NCBI GenBank assembly: GCA_964458655.1
Contig: CAYWJT010000009.1
Coordinates: forward strand, 1-58,509
Source of the DNA: CAYWJT01 sp964458655
Lineage (GTDB): Bacteria; Acidobacteriota; Aminicenantia; Aminicenantales; Saccharicenantaceae
Length of the DNA: 58,509 nt
Reading direction: 5' to 3'
Position 1 is the stretch's first letter; every line of letters begins with the position of its first letter. Shown one piece after another: positions 43,143 through 53,199 of this stretch. The notes under the pieces are model-generated. The model ran no database searches. It saw nothing but the letters and a program-made list of their open reading frames with translations, and was not told the DNA's origin. A program made the position numbers and the translations under genes.

Positions 43143-43862
43143 TCAACTCTTCTTGGGCATCAGGACCTTGACCATGGCCGGCCGGAGCAGCCTCTTGTTG
43201 AGGAAATAGCCTTTCTGCAGGATCTCGCCTATCTCAGGCTCCTCGAGGCCTTCGACCTCCTCGACGCTCGTGGCGTGGTGGATGTTGGGGTCGAATTTCC
43301 TGTCGGTCGTGTCCATGTCCTGAACGCCGTTCTTGGCCAGGAGGGCCTTGAACATGCGGTAGATGAGCTCGACGCCTTCCCGGAAGGACTTGCCGTCGGC
43401 CTCCTCCTCAGGCCGTTCCAGGGCCCTCTCCAGGTTGTCGATGATCGCAAGAAGCTCCGCCAGAAGGTCGCTCAAGGCGTATTGATAATACTCGTCCTTT
43501 TCCCTCTCCAGGCGCTTGCGCAGGTTGTCCATGTCGGCGAGCTTGCGCAGGTAAAGGTCCTTGAAGCCGTCGAGCTCCCGTCGCAGGGCGGCTATCTCCT
43601 CGTCCTTGGCCTTGATCACCTCCAGGAGCGCCTGGGCCTCCGGCTCGGAGGTTTCAGCGGCGGCCTGCGCCCGGCCGCCTCGAACCGCCTCCCCGGCTTG
43701 GGCGGGCTGCTGGCGGGCCTTTTTCCTCGCGTGCTTCTCCTGTTTGGCCGCGTCCGCGCCGCTTTCGGCTTCGGGCTCCTTGATGAACTCGATCTCGGCC
43801 TCGCCGTTCCCGGCGCCCTGGCCCGGGGCCTTTCCCCTGTCGTTCTCTTTTTCATCGCTCAT
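43143..43862 (-). CDS. grpE: GrpE nucleotide exchange factor
   Basis: 239 residues. GrpE releases ADP from DnaK. A long acidic, low-complexity N-terminus (about 75 residues with many Glu, Lys and Ala) precedes the coiled coil (ALLEVIKAKDEEIAALRREL). The conserved head contains YLRKLADMDNLRKRLEREKD, FREGVELIYRMFKALLAKNGV and FDPNIHHATSVEEVEG, then the beta-domain ending GYFLNKRLLRPAMVKVL. ATG 43862 overlaps the hrcA stop as ATGA. The stop overlaps the upstream TTG option of the dnaK gene. Confidence 0.95.
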   Translation of the reverse strand: MSDEKENDRGKAPGQGAGNGEAEIEFIKEPEAESGADAAKQEKHARKKARQQPAQAGEAVRGGRAQAAAETSEPEAQALLEVIKAKDEEIAALRRELDGFKDLYLRKLADMDNLRKRLEREKDEYYQYALSDLLAELLAIIDNLERALERPEEEADGKSFREGVELIYRMFKALLAKNGVQDMDTTDRKFDPNIHHATSVEEVEGLEEPEIGEILQKGYFLNKRLLRPAMVKVLMPKKS

Positions 43863-44926
43863 AGAGAGACCTCTTTGCTGCACACTGCTATGGCCTGGCT
43901 CAGGCGCCTGGCGACCCTGTCGACTAGCGGTATGATCCTGTCATAGGGCAGCCGCTTGGGGCCTATTATGCCGAGGGAGCCCAGGACCTGGTTCTTGTAA
44001 CCGTAATGCGAAAGGACCAGCGAAAAATCCCTTATATCGGGGATGGCGACTTCCGACCCGATCAGGACCTTGACCCGGTCCAGGCTGATGAATTCCGAAA
44101 GGAGCTTGACCAGCCGGGCGCGCTCCTCGAAGGTCTGGAACAGGAAGCGCAGCTTGTTCATGTCCGGGCCGCCGACCTTCTCCAGCAGCCTGGCGGCGCC
44201 CTGCATGTAGATCCTGTCCTCCCCTTCCTCGGCGTCGATCGAAGCCCGGACTATGTCCATGAGCTTGTTGAGCATGTCCTCTAGTTTCAGCTTGTAGCGG
44301 GGAAGCTCCTCGATCAGGGCGTCGCGGACTTCGCGCAGGGTCCGGCCCCGGAAATTCTCGCTTATGAAATGGGCGGCTCGGTCGAGTTCGAGCTGGCTCA
44401 GGCCCAGTCCGGCCGGCACGGATTCCGTCAGGACCATGTTGAAGGGCGTGATGATGATGAGCAGCACCCTTTCGTCTGAGATCTTGACCAGCCGCAGGCT
44501 CTGGAACTGCACTCTGGAGACGCGCGGCGATATCACGAAACCCAAGTTGTCGGAGGAGTCGGCCAGGACCTTGGATGTCCGGCTGAGCAATGAATCGAAG
44601 TCGAACCGCCTGGTCGTGGCCGCTTCCTGGAGCACTCGCACGTTCTCGGGCTCGCCGGACCGCTGCTCCGCTTCCAGGATGGCGTTGACATAGTGCCTGA
44701 AGCCCAGGTCGGTCGGCACCCGGCCGGCGGACGTGTGCGGCTGCGACAGGTATCCCAGCCGCTCCAGCTTGGCCATTATGTTCCTGACGGTGGCCGGCGA
44801 ATCCGAAACGGAACGATGGCGGGCCACGGATCCGGAGCTTACCGGGCGGCCCTCGCGGACATACTGCTCCACTATTATGGTCAGGACCAGCCTGTCCTTC
44901 TCCCTGAGAGAGGTTTCCGTCTTCAT
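43859..44926 (-). CDS. hrcA: HrcA heat-shock repressor
   Basis: 355-residue winged-helix repressor that normally binds CIRCE (TTAGCACTC-N9-GAGTGCTAA) and is controlled by GroE. The N-terminal HTH is plain: LTIIVEQYVREGRPVSSGSV and SDSPATVRNIMAKLERLGYL, then SQPHTSAGRVPTDLGFRHYV. GAF-like middle and C-terminal parts follow with KLLSEFIS and GYKNQVLGSLGIIGPKRLPY. Length is normal. It heads the hrcA-grpE-dnaK-dnaJ-rsmE-kinase run. No CIRCE is visible upstream; a different palindrome abuts the -35 (listed). Confidence 0.95.
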   Translation of the reverse strand: MKTETSLREKDRLVLTIIVEQYVREGRPVSSGSVARHRSVSDSPATVRNIMAKLERLGYLSQPHTSAGRVPTDLGFRHYVNAILEAEQRSGEPENVRVLQEAATTRRFDFDSLLSRTSKVLADSSDNLGFVISPRVSRVQFQSLRLVKISDERVLLIIITPFNMVLTESVPAGLGLSQLELDRAAHFISENFRGRTLREVRDALIEELPRYKLKLEDMLNKLMDIVRASIDAEEGEDRIYMQGAARLLEKVGGPDMNKLRFLFQTFEERARLVKLLSEFISLDRVKVLIGSEVAIPDIRDFSLVLSHYGYKNQVLGSLGIIGPKRLPYDRIIPLVDRVARRLSQAIAVCSKEVSL

Positions 44927-44952
44927 CTCAACTGCCCGATATCCTACATCAA

Positions 44953-44982
44953 TTTATAGCACCCGGAAACATCCTTTGTCAA
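44953..44982 (-). promoter_or_regulatory. Strong sigma-70 promoter of the hrcA-grpE-dnaK-dnaJ run
   Basis: Minus strand: TTGACA (44982-44977, perfect), 18 bases, TATAAA (44958-44953, five of six). The start would lie near 44946, about 20 bases before the hrcA ATG (44926). One of the best promoter matches in the window. Confidence 0.65.
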
Positions 44983-44997
44983 TTAACAGCCTGTTAA
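44983..44997 (-). promoter_or_regulatory. Palindrome TTAACAG-C-CTGTTAA abutting the -35 box
   Basis: A 7-base inverted repeat with one central base, ending exactly where TTGACA begins. Its position fits an activator or repressor operator for the heat-shock operon. It does not match CIRCE. Confidence 0.45.
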
Positions 44998-45099
44998 CAG
45001 CCATGTCCTTTGATTTGTGCTATCTCTATTCATATCAAATACATAGATATAGTAAGAATCGGCGCTTGCAGTCACGGGCCCGCGGCCCGGCCCTGTTCC

Positions 45100-46428
45100 T
45101 CAAGGCTGCAGGGGTCTTATCCTTTCGGAAAACCTGATCCCCAGCGAGTCCAGCTCCTCCAGGATGGGGTTGTAGATCTCCGGGTCGAGAGGGATGCGGA
45201 CACCTGTCTGATGGATCCTCCTCTCGAGAACCAGCCTGGCCGCGATCGCCACCGGCAGGCCCACCGTGCGCGACATGGCCGTGTCGCCGCCGGGAAGCCC
45301 GTAGTCGATCAAGGTCGAGGTTATCTTCTCGGACTTGTCGCCGGGGTATTCTGCGATGAACTCGTGCTGAAGGACGATCATGTCGCGCTCGCCCTCCTCG
45401 TACCGCATCCTTTCGCTCATCAGTGCGATCATGATATCTATAGCCGCGCCTTTTTCGAGCGGCAACGGCTTTTCATCGAACAGACCGAGCCACTTGAGCC
45501 TCGAGACCACCGTCGAATCCGGCGCCAGCCCGAAGCGCTCCGCGAGCCAGGCCTCGACATCGCCCCCGGCGGGGACGCCCGCGACGGCCCCCAGGAAACC
45601 CCGGCAGGAAACTCCCCTCCATTCCTTCGGCTCTTCGCCGAGCAGACCGAGAGCGTATACGACCGCCATCGTTTCGCACCAGCCCGGATAGCGCAGCGTG
45701 CCGCGCAGGACCGTCCTGGCCTCGGGTATCCCGTAGGAATCACGATAGGACACGGAATCCCTGTTAGGATAGCCCTCGAACTCGCCCAGGCCTGATATCC
45801 GCACCGTTTCGGGGGACTTGAAAAGGTCGGCGGCCGGTATGAGGACCTCCTGCCCGTCCTTAAGGAACCGGGCGGGGTTCTTGCCGGCGGCAAGCACACC
45901 CCTCGGGCTCCAAGAGAACTTGTAGCCGAAGGGGTTGTTGTTGGCTTCGGCCGCGGGCAGCCCGCCGCAGTAGGAAATGAAGGAGCGTATCTTGCCCCTG
46001 ACTTTATGGACCTGGTGGATGATCCGCATCGCTTCCATGTGGTCGATCCCCGGGTCGAGCCCGAGCTCGTTGAGCAGGATGACGCCCTTTTCCCGGGCCG
46101 CCGCGTCGAGTTCCCTCATGGCCGGGCTGACATAGGAAGCCGTGACCATGGGGACGCCTTTTTCGACGCAGACCCTGGCGACATGGGGATGCATGAAGGC
46201 CGGGACCATGCTGACGACCAGGTCGGAACCGGACACGGCGACGGCCAGGGCGTCCCCGTCCTCGACCGAGAGCGTCCTGGTTGCGCCTCGGGGATGGCCG
46301 GCCACGATGGCCTCGGCCTTGCCGGGCTCGACATCCGAGACCGTGACCTCAAAGTCTTCCTGGTCCAGCAAGTAGCTTACGAGCGGCCTGGAAACGAGGC
46401 CGGCGCCGATGACGAGGACTTTTTTCAT
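45100..46428 (-). CDS. Saccharopine dehydrogenase (SDH half of the lysine-degradation pair)
   Basis: 442-residue NAD(P)-dependent enzyme that would cleave saccharopine into glutamate and 2-aminoadipate 6-semialdehyde. The N-terminal Rossmann motif is KKVLVIGAGLVSRPLVSYLL. YCGGLPAAEANNNPFGYKFS and the following SPRGVL match the SDH domain of animal and plant AASS closely, as does LNELGLDPGIDHMEAMR. It starts 13 bases after the LKR-type gene stop. The frame is open upstream to 46728 but ATG 46428 starts the domain exactly. The reverse (biosynthetic) direction cannot be excluded from sequence. Confidence 0.88.
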   Translation of the reverse strand: MKKVLVIGAGLVSRPLVSYLLDQEDFEVTVSDVEPGKAEAIVAGHPRGATRTLSVEDGDALAVAVSGSDLVVSMVPAFMHPHVARVCVEKGVPMVTASYVSPAMRELDAAAREKGVILLNELGLDPGIDHMEAMRIIHQVHKVRGKIRSFISYCGGLPAAEANNNPFGYKFSWSPRGVLAAGKNPARFLKDGQEVLIPAADLFKSPETVRISGLGEFEGYPNRDSVSYRDSYGIPEARTVLRGTLRYPGWCETMAVVYALGLLGEEPKEWRGVSCRGFLGAVAGVPAGGDVEAWLAERFGLAPDSTVVSRLKWLGLFDEKPLPLEKGAAIDIMIALMSERMRYEEGERDMIVLQHEFIAEYPGDKSEKITSTLIDYGLPGGDTAMSRTVGLPVAIAARLVLERRIHQTGVRIPLDPEIYNPILEELDSLGIRFSERIRPLQP

Positions 46429-46441
46429 GAGGGATCTCCAC

Positions 46442-47767
46442 TTATTTCTGAAGCGGCCTGAGATGCGCTTCGAGATACCTGTAATCCGGAGCGAGGGCGC
46501 CCCGGTAGACGATGACCGCCCGGCGGACCACGTCGGAGAAACCGCATGAAGCGAGGTCGCGGGATTGGTCCGCGGCGGCGATTTCCGGCACGTAGCGACA
46601 GAGGCCGGCGCTGAAATAATTCGAGGCTTCGACCGGCAGCTCGGCCGGGAGATTGTAGACGGCCAGCACGACCGGTCCGCGTCCCTCGAAGCCGAGACGG
46701 GCCTCGTCCTTCTCCGGGTCGTAGACATACACCGGAGCGGAGGAGTCGGTGGGCATGACCGTGCATTCCAGGGAACCGTTGATGTCGCAAGTGATATCGC
46801 CGATCACGCGCAGGCGCGGAGAGGCTCCCGCGGCGTAATGACGCTTCAGGAAAGCCTTGGTCACGAACTTAGGGTACTTGGGCGTCCAGTAGATGCCGTT
46901 GACCAGGGCCGTCAGGAAAGGCAGGTGTCTTTCCACGACAGGCCGGTACTTCTCGGGATGGTCGTAGTAATGCTGGAGCTCGAAGCGCAGACCCGCTTCC
47001 GCCGGTTCGACCATGTCCTCTTCCTTGAAGACGATCTTGTAGAGCCTGTCCGGCCGTCCGCCGCCCTTTTCGAACAGGCCGGGAAGGTCGGCCGGGGACA
47101 GCGCCTCATGCGGCAGCAGGTCGAAAATCTCCTGCGCTCCCTGCGAAACGTGCCCGTAGCCCAGGAAGCCGAAGACCAGGGGCGTGAGCCGCATCCCAAC
47201 CCCTTCCCTGCCTATCCTCTCTGCGGTCTCTTGCACCGCCGCCCTGACCTCGGCCAGCCCCTGGTAGCGCCAGGTCTGCTGGAGTCCAGTGAAGGGGTTG
47301 TGTATCCCTTCGAGCTCCAGGCGGCGGCCGAGGGCCCACAGGGTGTCGACCATGCCGGCGTGACCGGCGTAATTGCCGAAATAAAGGACCCTCCGGCCCT
47401 TGTCGTCGATCATCTTCTCGTAATCTATGAGGGTGCAGCCCTTCTCCATCAGTCGGCGGAGCATGGGCATGTTCTGCGGCTGTCCTTTGGCAGTATGGGA
47501 AAAGAACACGTAGGTTTTCCCCTGTTCGATGAGTTCGAGAGGTATCTCTTTCAGGGCGAAAACAACGCGCGAGGGGCAGATATCCTCGGCGACCTCGGCC
47601 CCGGCCCGGCGGTATTCTTCATCCGGAAAGACGCGGATATCGGAAGGCTGCACGATCAGGCCCAGCCCATGCTCCTCGATCAGCCGCCGAGCGTCGGCCG
47701 GGACGATGGGCACCCGTTTTTCCCAGCGGTTGATATCTTCCCTTCTGACGGCTATCAGGTATTTCAA
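46442..47767 (-). CDS. Lysine-ketoglutarate reductase-like protein (LKR half)
   Basis: 441-residue AlaDh/PNT-fold enzyme resembling the N-terminal LKR domain of AASS, which condenses lysine with 2-oxoglutarate to saccharopine. YLIAVRREDINRWEKRVPIV, LIDYEKMIDDKGRRVLYFG and YAGHAGMVDTLWALGRRL follow the eukaryotic pattern, as does GFLGYGHVSQGAQEIFDLLP (nucleotide site) and DITCDINGSLECT. The start is TTG 47767. A small palindrome TTATG-T-CATAA (47807-47817) lies upstream and might be an operator. It is cotranscribed with the SDH-type gene 13 bases downstream. Confidence 0.88.
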   Translation of the reverse strand: MKYLIAVRREDINRWEKRVPIVPADARRLIEEHGLGLIVQPSDIRVFPDEEYRRAGAEVAEDICPSRVVFALKEIPLELIEQGKTYVFFSHTAKGQPQNMPMLRRLMEKGCTLIDYEKMIDDKGRRVLYFGNYAGHAGMVDTLWALGRRLELEGIHNPFTGLQQTWRYQGLAEVRAAVQETAERIGREGVGMRLTPLVFGFLGYGHVSQGAQEIFDLLPHEALSPADLPGLFEKGGGRPDRLYKIVFKEEDMVEPAEAGLRFELQHYYDHPEKYRPVVERHLPFLTALVNGIYWTPKYPKFVTKAFLKRHYAAGASPRLRVIGDITCDINGSLECTVMPTDSSAPVYVYDPEKDEARLGFEGRGPVVLAVYNLPAELPVEASNYFSAGLCRYVPEIAAADQSRDLASCGFSDVVRRAVIVYRGALAPDYRYLEAHLRPLQK

Positions 47768-47881
47768 TTATGAGGCCCCTTTCAATAATGATCGGGAGAT
47801 AACGATTATGTCATAAAGGCCCTGGAACGGTCAACCCGGACGGGCCGCCTCGGGTTGACGTCCCGGCGCCGTTATTCGATA

Positions 47882-49456
<1,575 letters not shown>

Positions 49457-49472
49457 GACCGGCGCGCGTCCG

Positions 49473-49868
49473 ATGCCCGAGAACAACAAACCGCCAAGAA
49501 CCGAAAGCCCGAGCCCAGTCCAAGTGCTCGGACGCGAGGGCGAGCGCCTGGCCGCCGAATATCTGGAGAAGAAAGGCTACCGGGTCGTCGCCTCCCGCTT
49601 CCGGCTCTTCCGCGGCGAGATCGACCTCATCGCCTGGGACGGCGACACCCTGGTCTTCGTCGAGGTCAAGGCCCGGGCCTCGGACGACTTTGGCCTTCCC
49701 GAGGAATCGGTGACCCCGGCCAAGCAGCGGCAGGTGAAAAGGATCGCCCTCGGCTATGTTGTCGAGAACGGCCTGGAAGATGTAAACTGCCGCTTCGACG
49801 TCATCGCCATAGAGAAGAACGAGGCGGACGGCGGACCTGAGATCGTCCATTTCGTGGACGCCTTCTGA
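49473..49868 (+). CDS. YraN/UPF0102 family protein
   Basis: 131-residue protein with a restriction-endonuclease-like fold. GREGERLAAEYLEKKGYRVV, then FRGEIDLIAWDGDTLVFVEV and KARASDDFG give the E-x-D...E-V-K nuclease-like residues. LRRK-type basic residues follow (VTPAKQRQVKRIALGYV). The role is unknown; partners in other species link it to Holliday junction or DNA uptake/processing, not proven. It starts 16 bases after cysS, and the M14 gene starts 29 bases after it. Confidence 0.88.
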   Translation: MPENNKPPRTESPSPVQVLGREGERLAAEYLEKKGYRVVASRFRLFRGEIDLIAWDGDTLVFVEVKARASDDFGLPEESVTPAKQRQVKRIALGYVVENGLEDVNCRFDVIAIEKNEADGGPEIVHFVDAF

Positions 49869-49897
49869 GCCCGTCTTCCGTGAAAGGAGCAGCGCTT

Positions 49898-52516
49898 ATG
49901 AGCAAGACGAAAGCGACATTTTCCCTGGCGTTGATCCTGTTGGTCCTGGCGTTCCTGACGCCGGCCGCATCCGGGGGCGTGATCCCGAAACCCGAAGACG
50001 TGCTCGGCTTCAAGGTCGGTGACGACTACCACCTCGCGACCTACAACCAGGCCGTTGACTACCTGAAGCAGGTGGCCTCGGTCTCGGACCGCATAAGGCT
50101 GTTCTCGATGGGCAAAACGTCGCTCGGCCAGGACATGACCTACGCGGTCATCTCTTCAGCTAAGAACATGGCCGAGCTCGACAGGTTCAAGGAAACGGCC
50201 CGCCGGCTCTCGCTCGTCGAGGGCCTGACCCCGGCCGAGGCCGAGAAGCTGGCCCGCGAGGGCAAGGCCGTCGTTTACATCGACGGCGGCCTTCACGCCT
50301 CCGAGTGCGCGCCGGCCCAGCACAACATCCAGCTCGCCTATAACCTCGTTTCCTCCAACGACCCGGCTGTTCTGAAAATACTGGACGACGTCATTCTGGT
50401 GCTGGTCTTCGCCAATCCCGACGGCATGAACATGCTGGCCGAATGGTACCATCCCAACGTGGGCACGCCCTACGAGGTCTCCCCCATGCCCCGGCTCTAC
50501 CACAAGTATGCCGGCCACGACAACAACCGCGACGCCATCGTCGCCAACCTGGTCGAGACGCAGAACCTGGCCCGGCTGGTCAACGACGAATGGTTCCCGG
50601 TCATCCTCTACAACCATCACCAGACCGCGCCCTTCCCGGCCCGCATCTGGACGCCGCCCAACTCCGAGCCGACCAACCCAAACGTCCATCCCCTCGTGGT
50701 CCGCTGGCAGAACCTGATCGGCTCGGCCATGGGCGCGGCCTTCGACGCCGAAGGCAAGGAAGGCGCCATCTCCAGGATCGTCTTCGACACCTGGTACCCC
50801 GGCTACATGACCCAGGTCCAGGACTCCCACAACATCATCTCCATCCTGACCGAGACGGCTCTCTACCGCTACGCCACGCCCCATTTCTACTCCATCATGG
50901 AGTTCCCCAAGGAATACCAGGACCTGACCATGTCGGCCTTCTACCCCAGCCCCTGGAGGGGCGGCTGGTGGAGGCTGCGCGACGCCGTGGAGTACTGCCT
51001 CACGGCCTCCATGTCGGTGCTGGACACGGCCTCGCGCTTCCGGTCGGAGCTCCTGCTCAACAAGTACCGCATGGGCCGCGACGTCATCGAGCGCTTCGCC
51101 AAGGAGCCGCCTTACGCCTGGATCATCCCCGAAAAGCAGGCCGACCCGGGGACGGCGGCGCTCCTGCTCAACCGGATGAGCTTGCTGGGCATAAAGGTCG
51201 GTCGGGCCGAGGAGCCCTTCACCTGCGACGGCATAAGCTACCCCAAGGGGACGTTCATCATACCCATGAACCAGCCCTTCGCGCTTTTCGTCAAGAACGT
51301 CTTCGAGGAGCAGAAATACCCCGACCTCAGGAAGTATCCCGACCTGTGGCAGGGCCTTATCTCGCCTCGCAAATTCGAGGGCGCGCCGTTCGAGTCCTAC
51401 GACATGATGGGCTGGACCCTGCCTTACCAGTTCGGGGTCAGGGCGGTCGCCGCCAATTCGCCCGTCCTGGTCCGGATGACGCCGCAGAAGGAGGTTTCCT
51501 TCGGCCGCGGCGAAGTCGCTGGCTCAGGCTCGGCCGGCTGGGCCCTCGACCCGGCCGTCAACGCCTCCTCCGCCGCCGTGAACCGGGTGCTCAAGGCCGG
51601 CGGCACGGTCCGCCGGGCCCGGAAGCCTTTCGAGCTGCACGGCGAAACCAGGCCCGAAGGCACGTTCCTGGTCGGCGGGGTCCCTCCTTCCTTCATCGAG
51701 AAGACGACTAAAGAGCTGGGCCTCAAAGCCGCGGCTTTCGCTTCCGAACCCAAGGCGCCTTTCATGTCGGTCAAGCAGCCGCGGGTAGGCGTCTATCAGT
51801 CCTGGGTGCCGAGCGAAGAAGAAGGTTGGATGCGTTTCGTCCTGGAGCAGTTCGAGTTCCCCTACAAGTCCATACACGACGCCGAGGTCAAAGCCGGCAG
51901 CCTCAGGGACAGCTTCGATGTCATCATCGTCCCGGACCATTACTCCGTCGAACTGATCGTCAACGGTCATGAGAAGGGCACCATGCCTCCACAGTATGTC
52001 GGCGGCCTGGGCAACCAGGGCGTCAACAACCTGAAAGCTTTCGCCGAGGCCGGCGGTACCATAGTGCTAATGAACGGCGCCTCCCGTCTGGCGCTGCAGT
52101 CGTTCGGCCTGCCTGCAAGGGACGTCCTCGAGAACGCCAAGCCGGAAGAGTTCTACTGCTCCGGTTCGCTGTTGAGGCTGGAATACGACACGTCCCACCC
52201 GTTGGCCTACGGCATGCCGAAAACGGGCGCGGCGGTTTTCGCCGAAAGCTGCGCCTTCGACCTTTTCCCTTCCTTCGAGCCCGGACGCGAAGTCAAGAGC
52301 GTGGCCAAATTCGCTTCCGAGAACCTGCTCCTGAGCGGCTGGGTCCACGGCGAGCGCCTGCTCCATAACAAGGCGGCCGTCATCGAGGCCCGGCTGGGCC
52401 AGGGCCGGGCCGTCCTTTTCGGCGTGCCGGTGACCTTCCGGGCGATGTCGCAGGCGACCTTCAAGCTGTTGTTCAACGCCATCTATTACGCGGCGTCGCC
52501 GCAGGCGGACAAATAG
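49898..52516 (+). CDS. Secreted M14-family zinc carboxypeptidase-like protein
   Basis: 872 residues. Signal peptide FSLALILLVLAFLTPAASGG. The M14 domain covers about residues 30-360, with IDGGLHASECAPAQH giving the HxxE zinc pair. A downstream His (LYNHHQ) could be the third ligand. The catalytic Glu is probably in SILTETALYRY. The domain is longer than pancreatic carboxypeptidase A and carries AGHDNNRDA. The C-terminal about 450 residues are beta-rich with a glutamine amidotransferase-like segment (FDVIIVPDHYSVEL, GGTIVLMNGASRL). ATG 49898 follows AAAGGAGC. Likely a periplasmic or outer-surface peptidase in the same nutritional role as the M1 enzyme. Confidence 0.85.
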   Translation: MSKTKATFSLALILLVLAFLTPAASGGVIPKPEDVLGFKVGDDYHLATYNQAVDYLKQVASVSDRIRLFSMGKTSLGQDMTYAVISSAKNMAELDRFKETARRLSLVEGLTPAEAEKLAREGKAVVYIDGGLHASECAPAQHNIQLAYNLVSSNDPAVLKILDDVILVLVFANPDGMNMLAEWYHPNVGTPYEVSPMPRLYHKYAGHDNNRDAIVANLVETQNLARLVNDEWFPVILYNHHQTAPFPARIWTPPNSEPTNPNVHPLVVRWQNLIGSAMGAAFDAEGKEGAISRIVFDTWYPGYMTQVQDSHNIISILTETALYRYATPHFYSIMEFPKEYQDLTMSAFYPSPWRGGWWRLRDAVEYCLTASMSVLDTASRFRSELLLNKYRMGRDVIERFAKEPPYAWIIPEKQADPGTAALLLNRMSLLGIKVGRAEEPFTCDGISYPKGTFIIPMNQPFALFVKNVFEEQKYPDLRKYPDLWQGLISPRKFEGAPFESYDMMGWTLPYQFGVRAVAANSPVLVRMTPQKEVSFGRGEVAGSGSAGWALDPAVNASSAAVNRVLKAGGTVRRARKPFELHGETRPEGTFLVGGVPPSFIEKTTKELGLKAAAFASEPKAPFMSVKQPRVGVYQSWVPSEEEGWMRFVLEQFEFPYKSIHDAEVKAGSLRDSFDVIIVPDHYSVELIVNGHEKGTMPPQYVGGLGNQGVNNLKAFAEAGGTIVLMNGASRLALQSFGLPARDVLENAKPEEFYCSGSLLRLEYDTSHPLAYGMPKTGAAVFAESCAFDLFPSFEPGREVKSVAKFASENLLLSGWVHGERLLHNKAAVIEARLGQGRAVLFGVPVTFRAMSQATFKLLFNAIYYAASPQADK

Positions 52517-52521
52517 GGCGT

Positions 52522-53079
52522 TTATCGCCGCTCTGCACGTCTCTGCATCCGCGGCCGCCGGCGGCCGCGATCGATCTTCCCCGCGGCCTTGACGTCAGCC
52601 TGGCCCGCCCTGGCCACCTTCGAACCGTCCTTTGATTCGGCCAGCAATGCTCTGATGGTTTTGCCCGACACGGGATGGATCACGGCGGGCGCGATCTCGC
52701 ACAGCGGGACGAGGACGAAATTCCTTAACTCGAGGGCCGGGTGCGGGATGACCAGCGCTTCGGACCTGTGGATCAGTCCTCCGGCGAGCAGGATATCGAT
52801 ATCGATCGTCCGCGGCCCTTTGGGCACGCCAGGGACTCGGCCCAGGGCGGCTTCGACCGTTTTCAGCAGTTTAAGCAAAGCCTCAGGCTCGAGTTCGGAA
52901 CTGACCTTGAGCACCTGGTTGTAGAACCATGGCTGTCCCATAAGGTCCACGGGTTCGGTCTCGTAGACCGAGGACTCGGCCATGATCTTCACGCCCGCGG
53001 AGCGGAGGGCCTCCGACGCGAGCCGCAGGTTCCGGCCGCGGTCGCCCAGGTTGCTGCCGAGCGAAAGATAATAGGTCAT
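52522..53079 (-). CDS. folK: FolK, hydroxymethyl-dihydropterin pyrophosphokinase
   Basis: 185 residues; catalyses pyrophosphoryl transfer from ATP to 6-hydroxymethyl-7,8-dihydropterin in folate synthesis. YLSLGSNLGDRGRNLRLASE, SVYETEPVDLMGQPWFYNQV, RTIDIDILLAGG (metal and ATP site) and IPHPALELRNFVLVPLCEIA are the complete family pattern. It ends with about 20 extra basic residues (GRRRPRMQRRAERR). Converges with the M14 peptidase gene (5 bases apart). No other folate gene is adjacent. Confidence 0.93.
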   Translation of the reverse strand: MTYYLSLGSNLGDRGRNLRLASEALRSAGVKIMAESSVYETEPVDLMGQPWFYNQVLKVSSELEPEALLKLLKTVEAALGRVPGVPKGPRTIDIDILLAGGLIHRSEALVIPHPALELRNFVLVPLCEIAPAVIHPVSGKTIRALLAESKDGSKVARAGQADVKAAGKIDRGRRRPRMQRRAERR

Positions 53080-53199
53080 GCGCTTGTTTCCGAGACACCA
53101 TTTTACCCCAAAACCGCCGCCCAGCTATTGCCAAAAAGCGGGAATTTAATTAGCATTAACGCCTATCCGGCCGGCGGCGCCGGCCCTAGCGGAGGAGCC

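Noticed and set aside
41695..43209. Plus-strand frame (504 codons) over the dnaK gene
   Set aside because: Antisense shadow of an unmistakable Hsp70.
44927..45099. CIRCE element in front of hrcA
   Set aside because: No TTAGCACTC or GAGTGCTAA, nor a near copy, in the spacer; only TATAGCACCC was seen.
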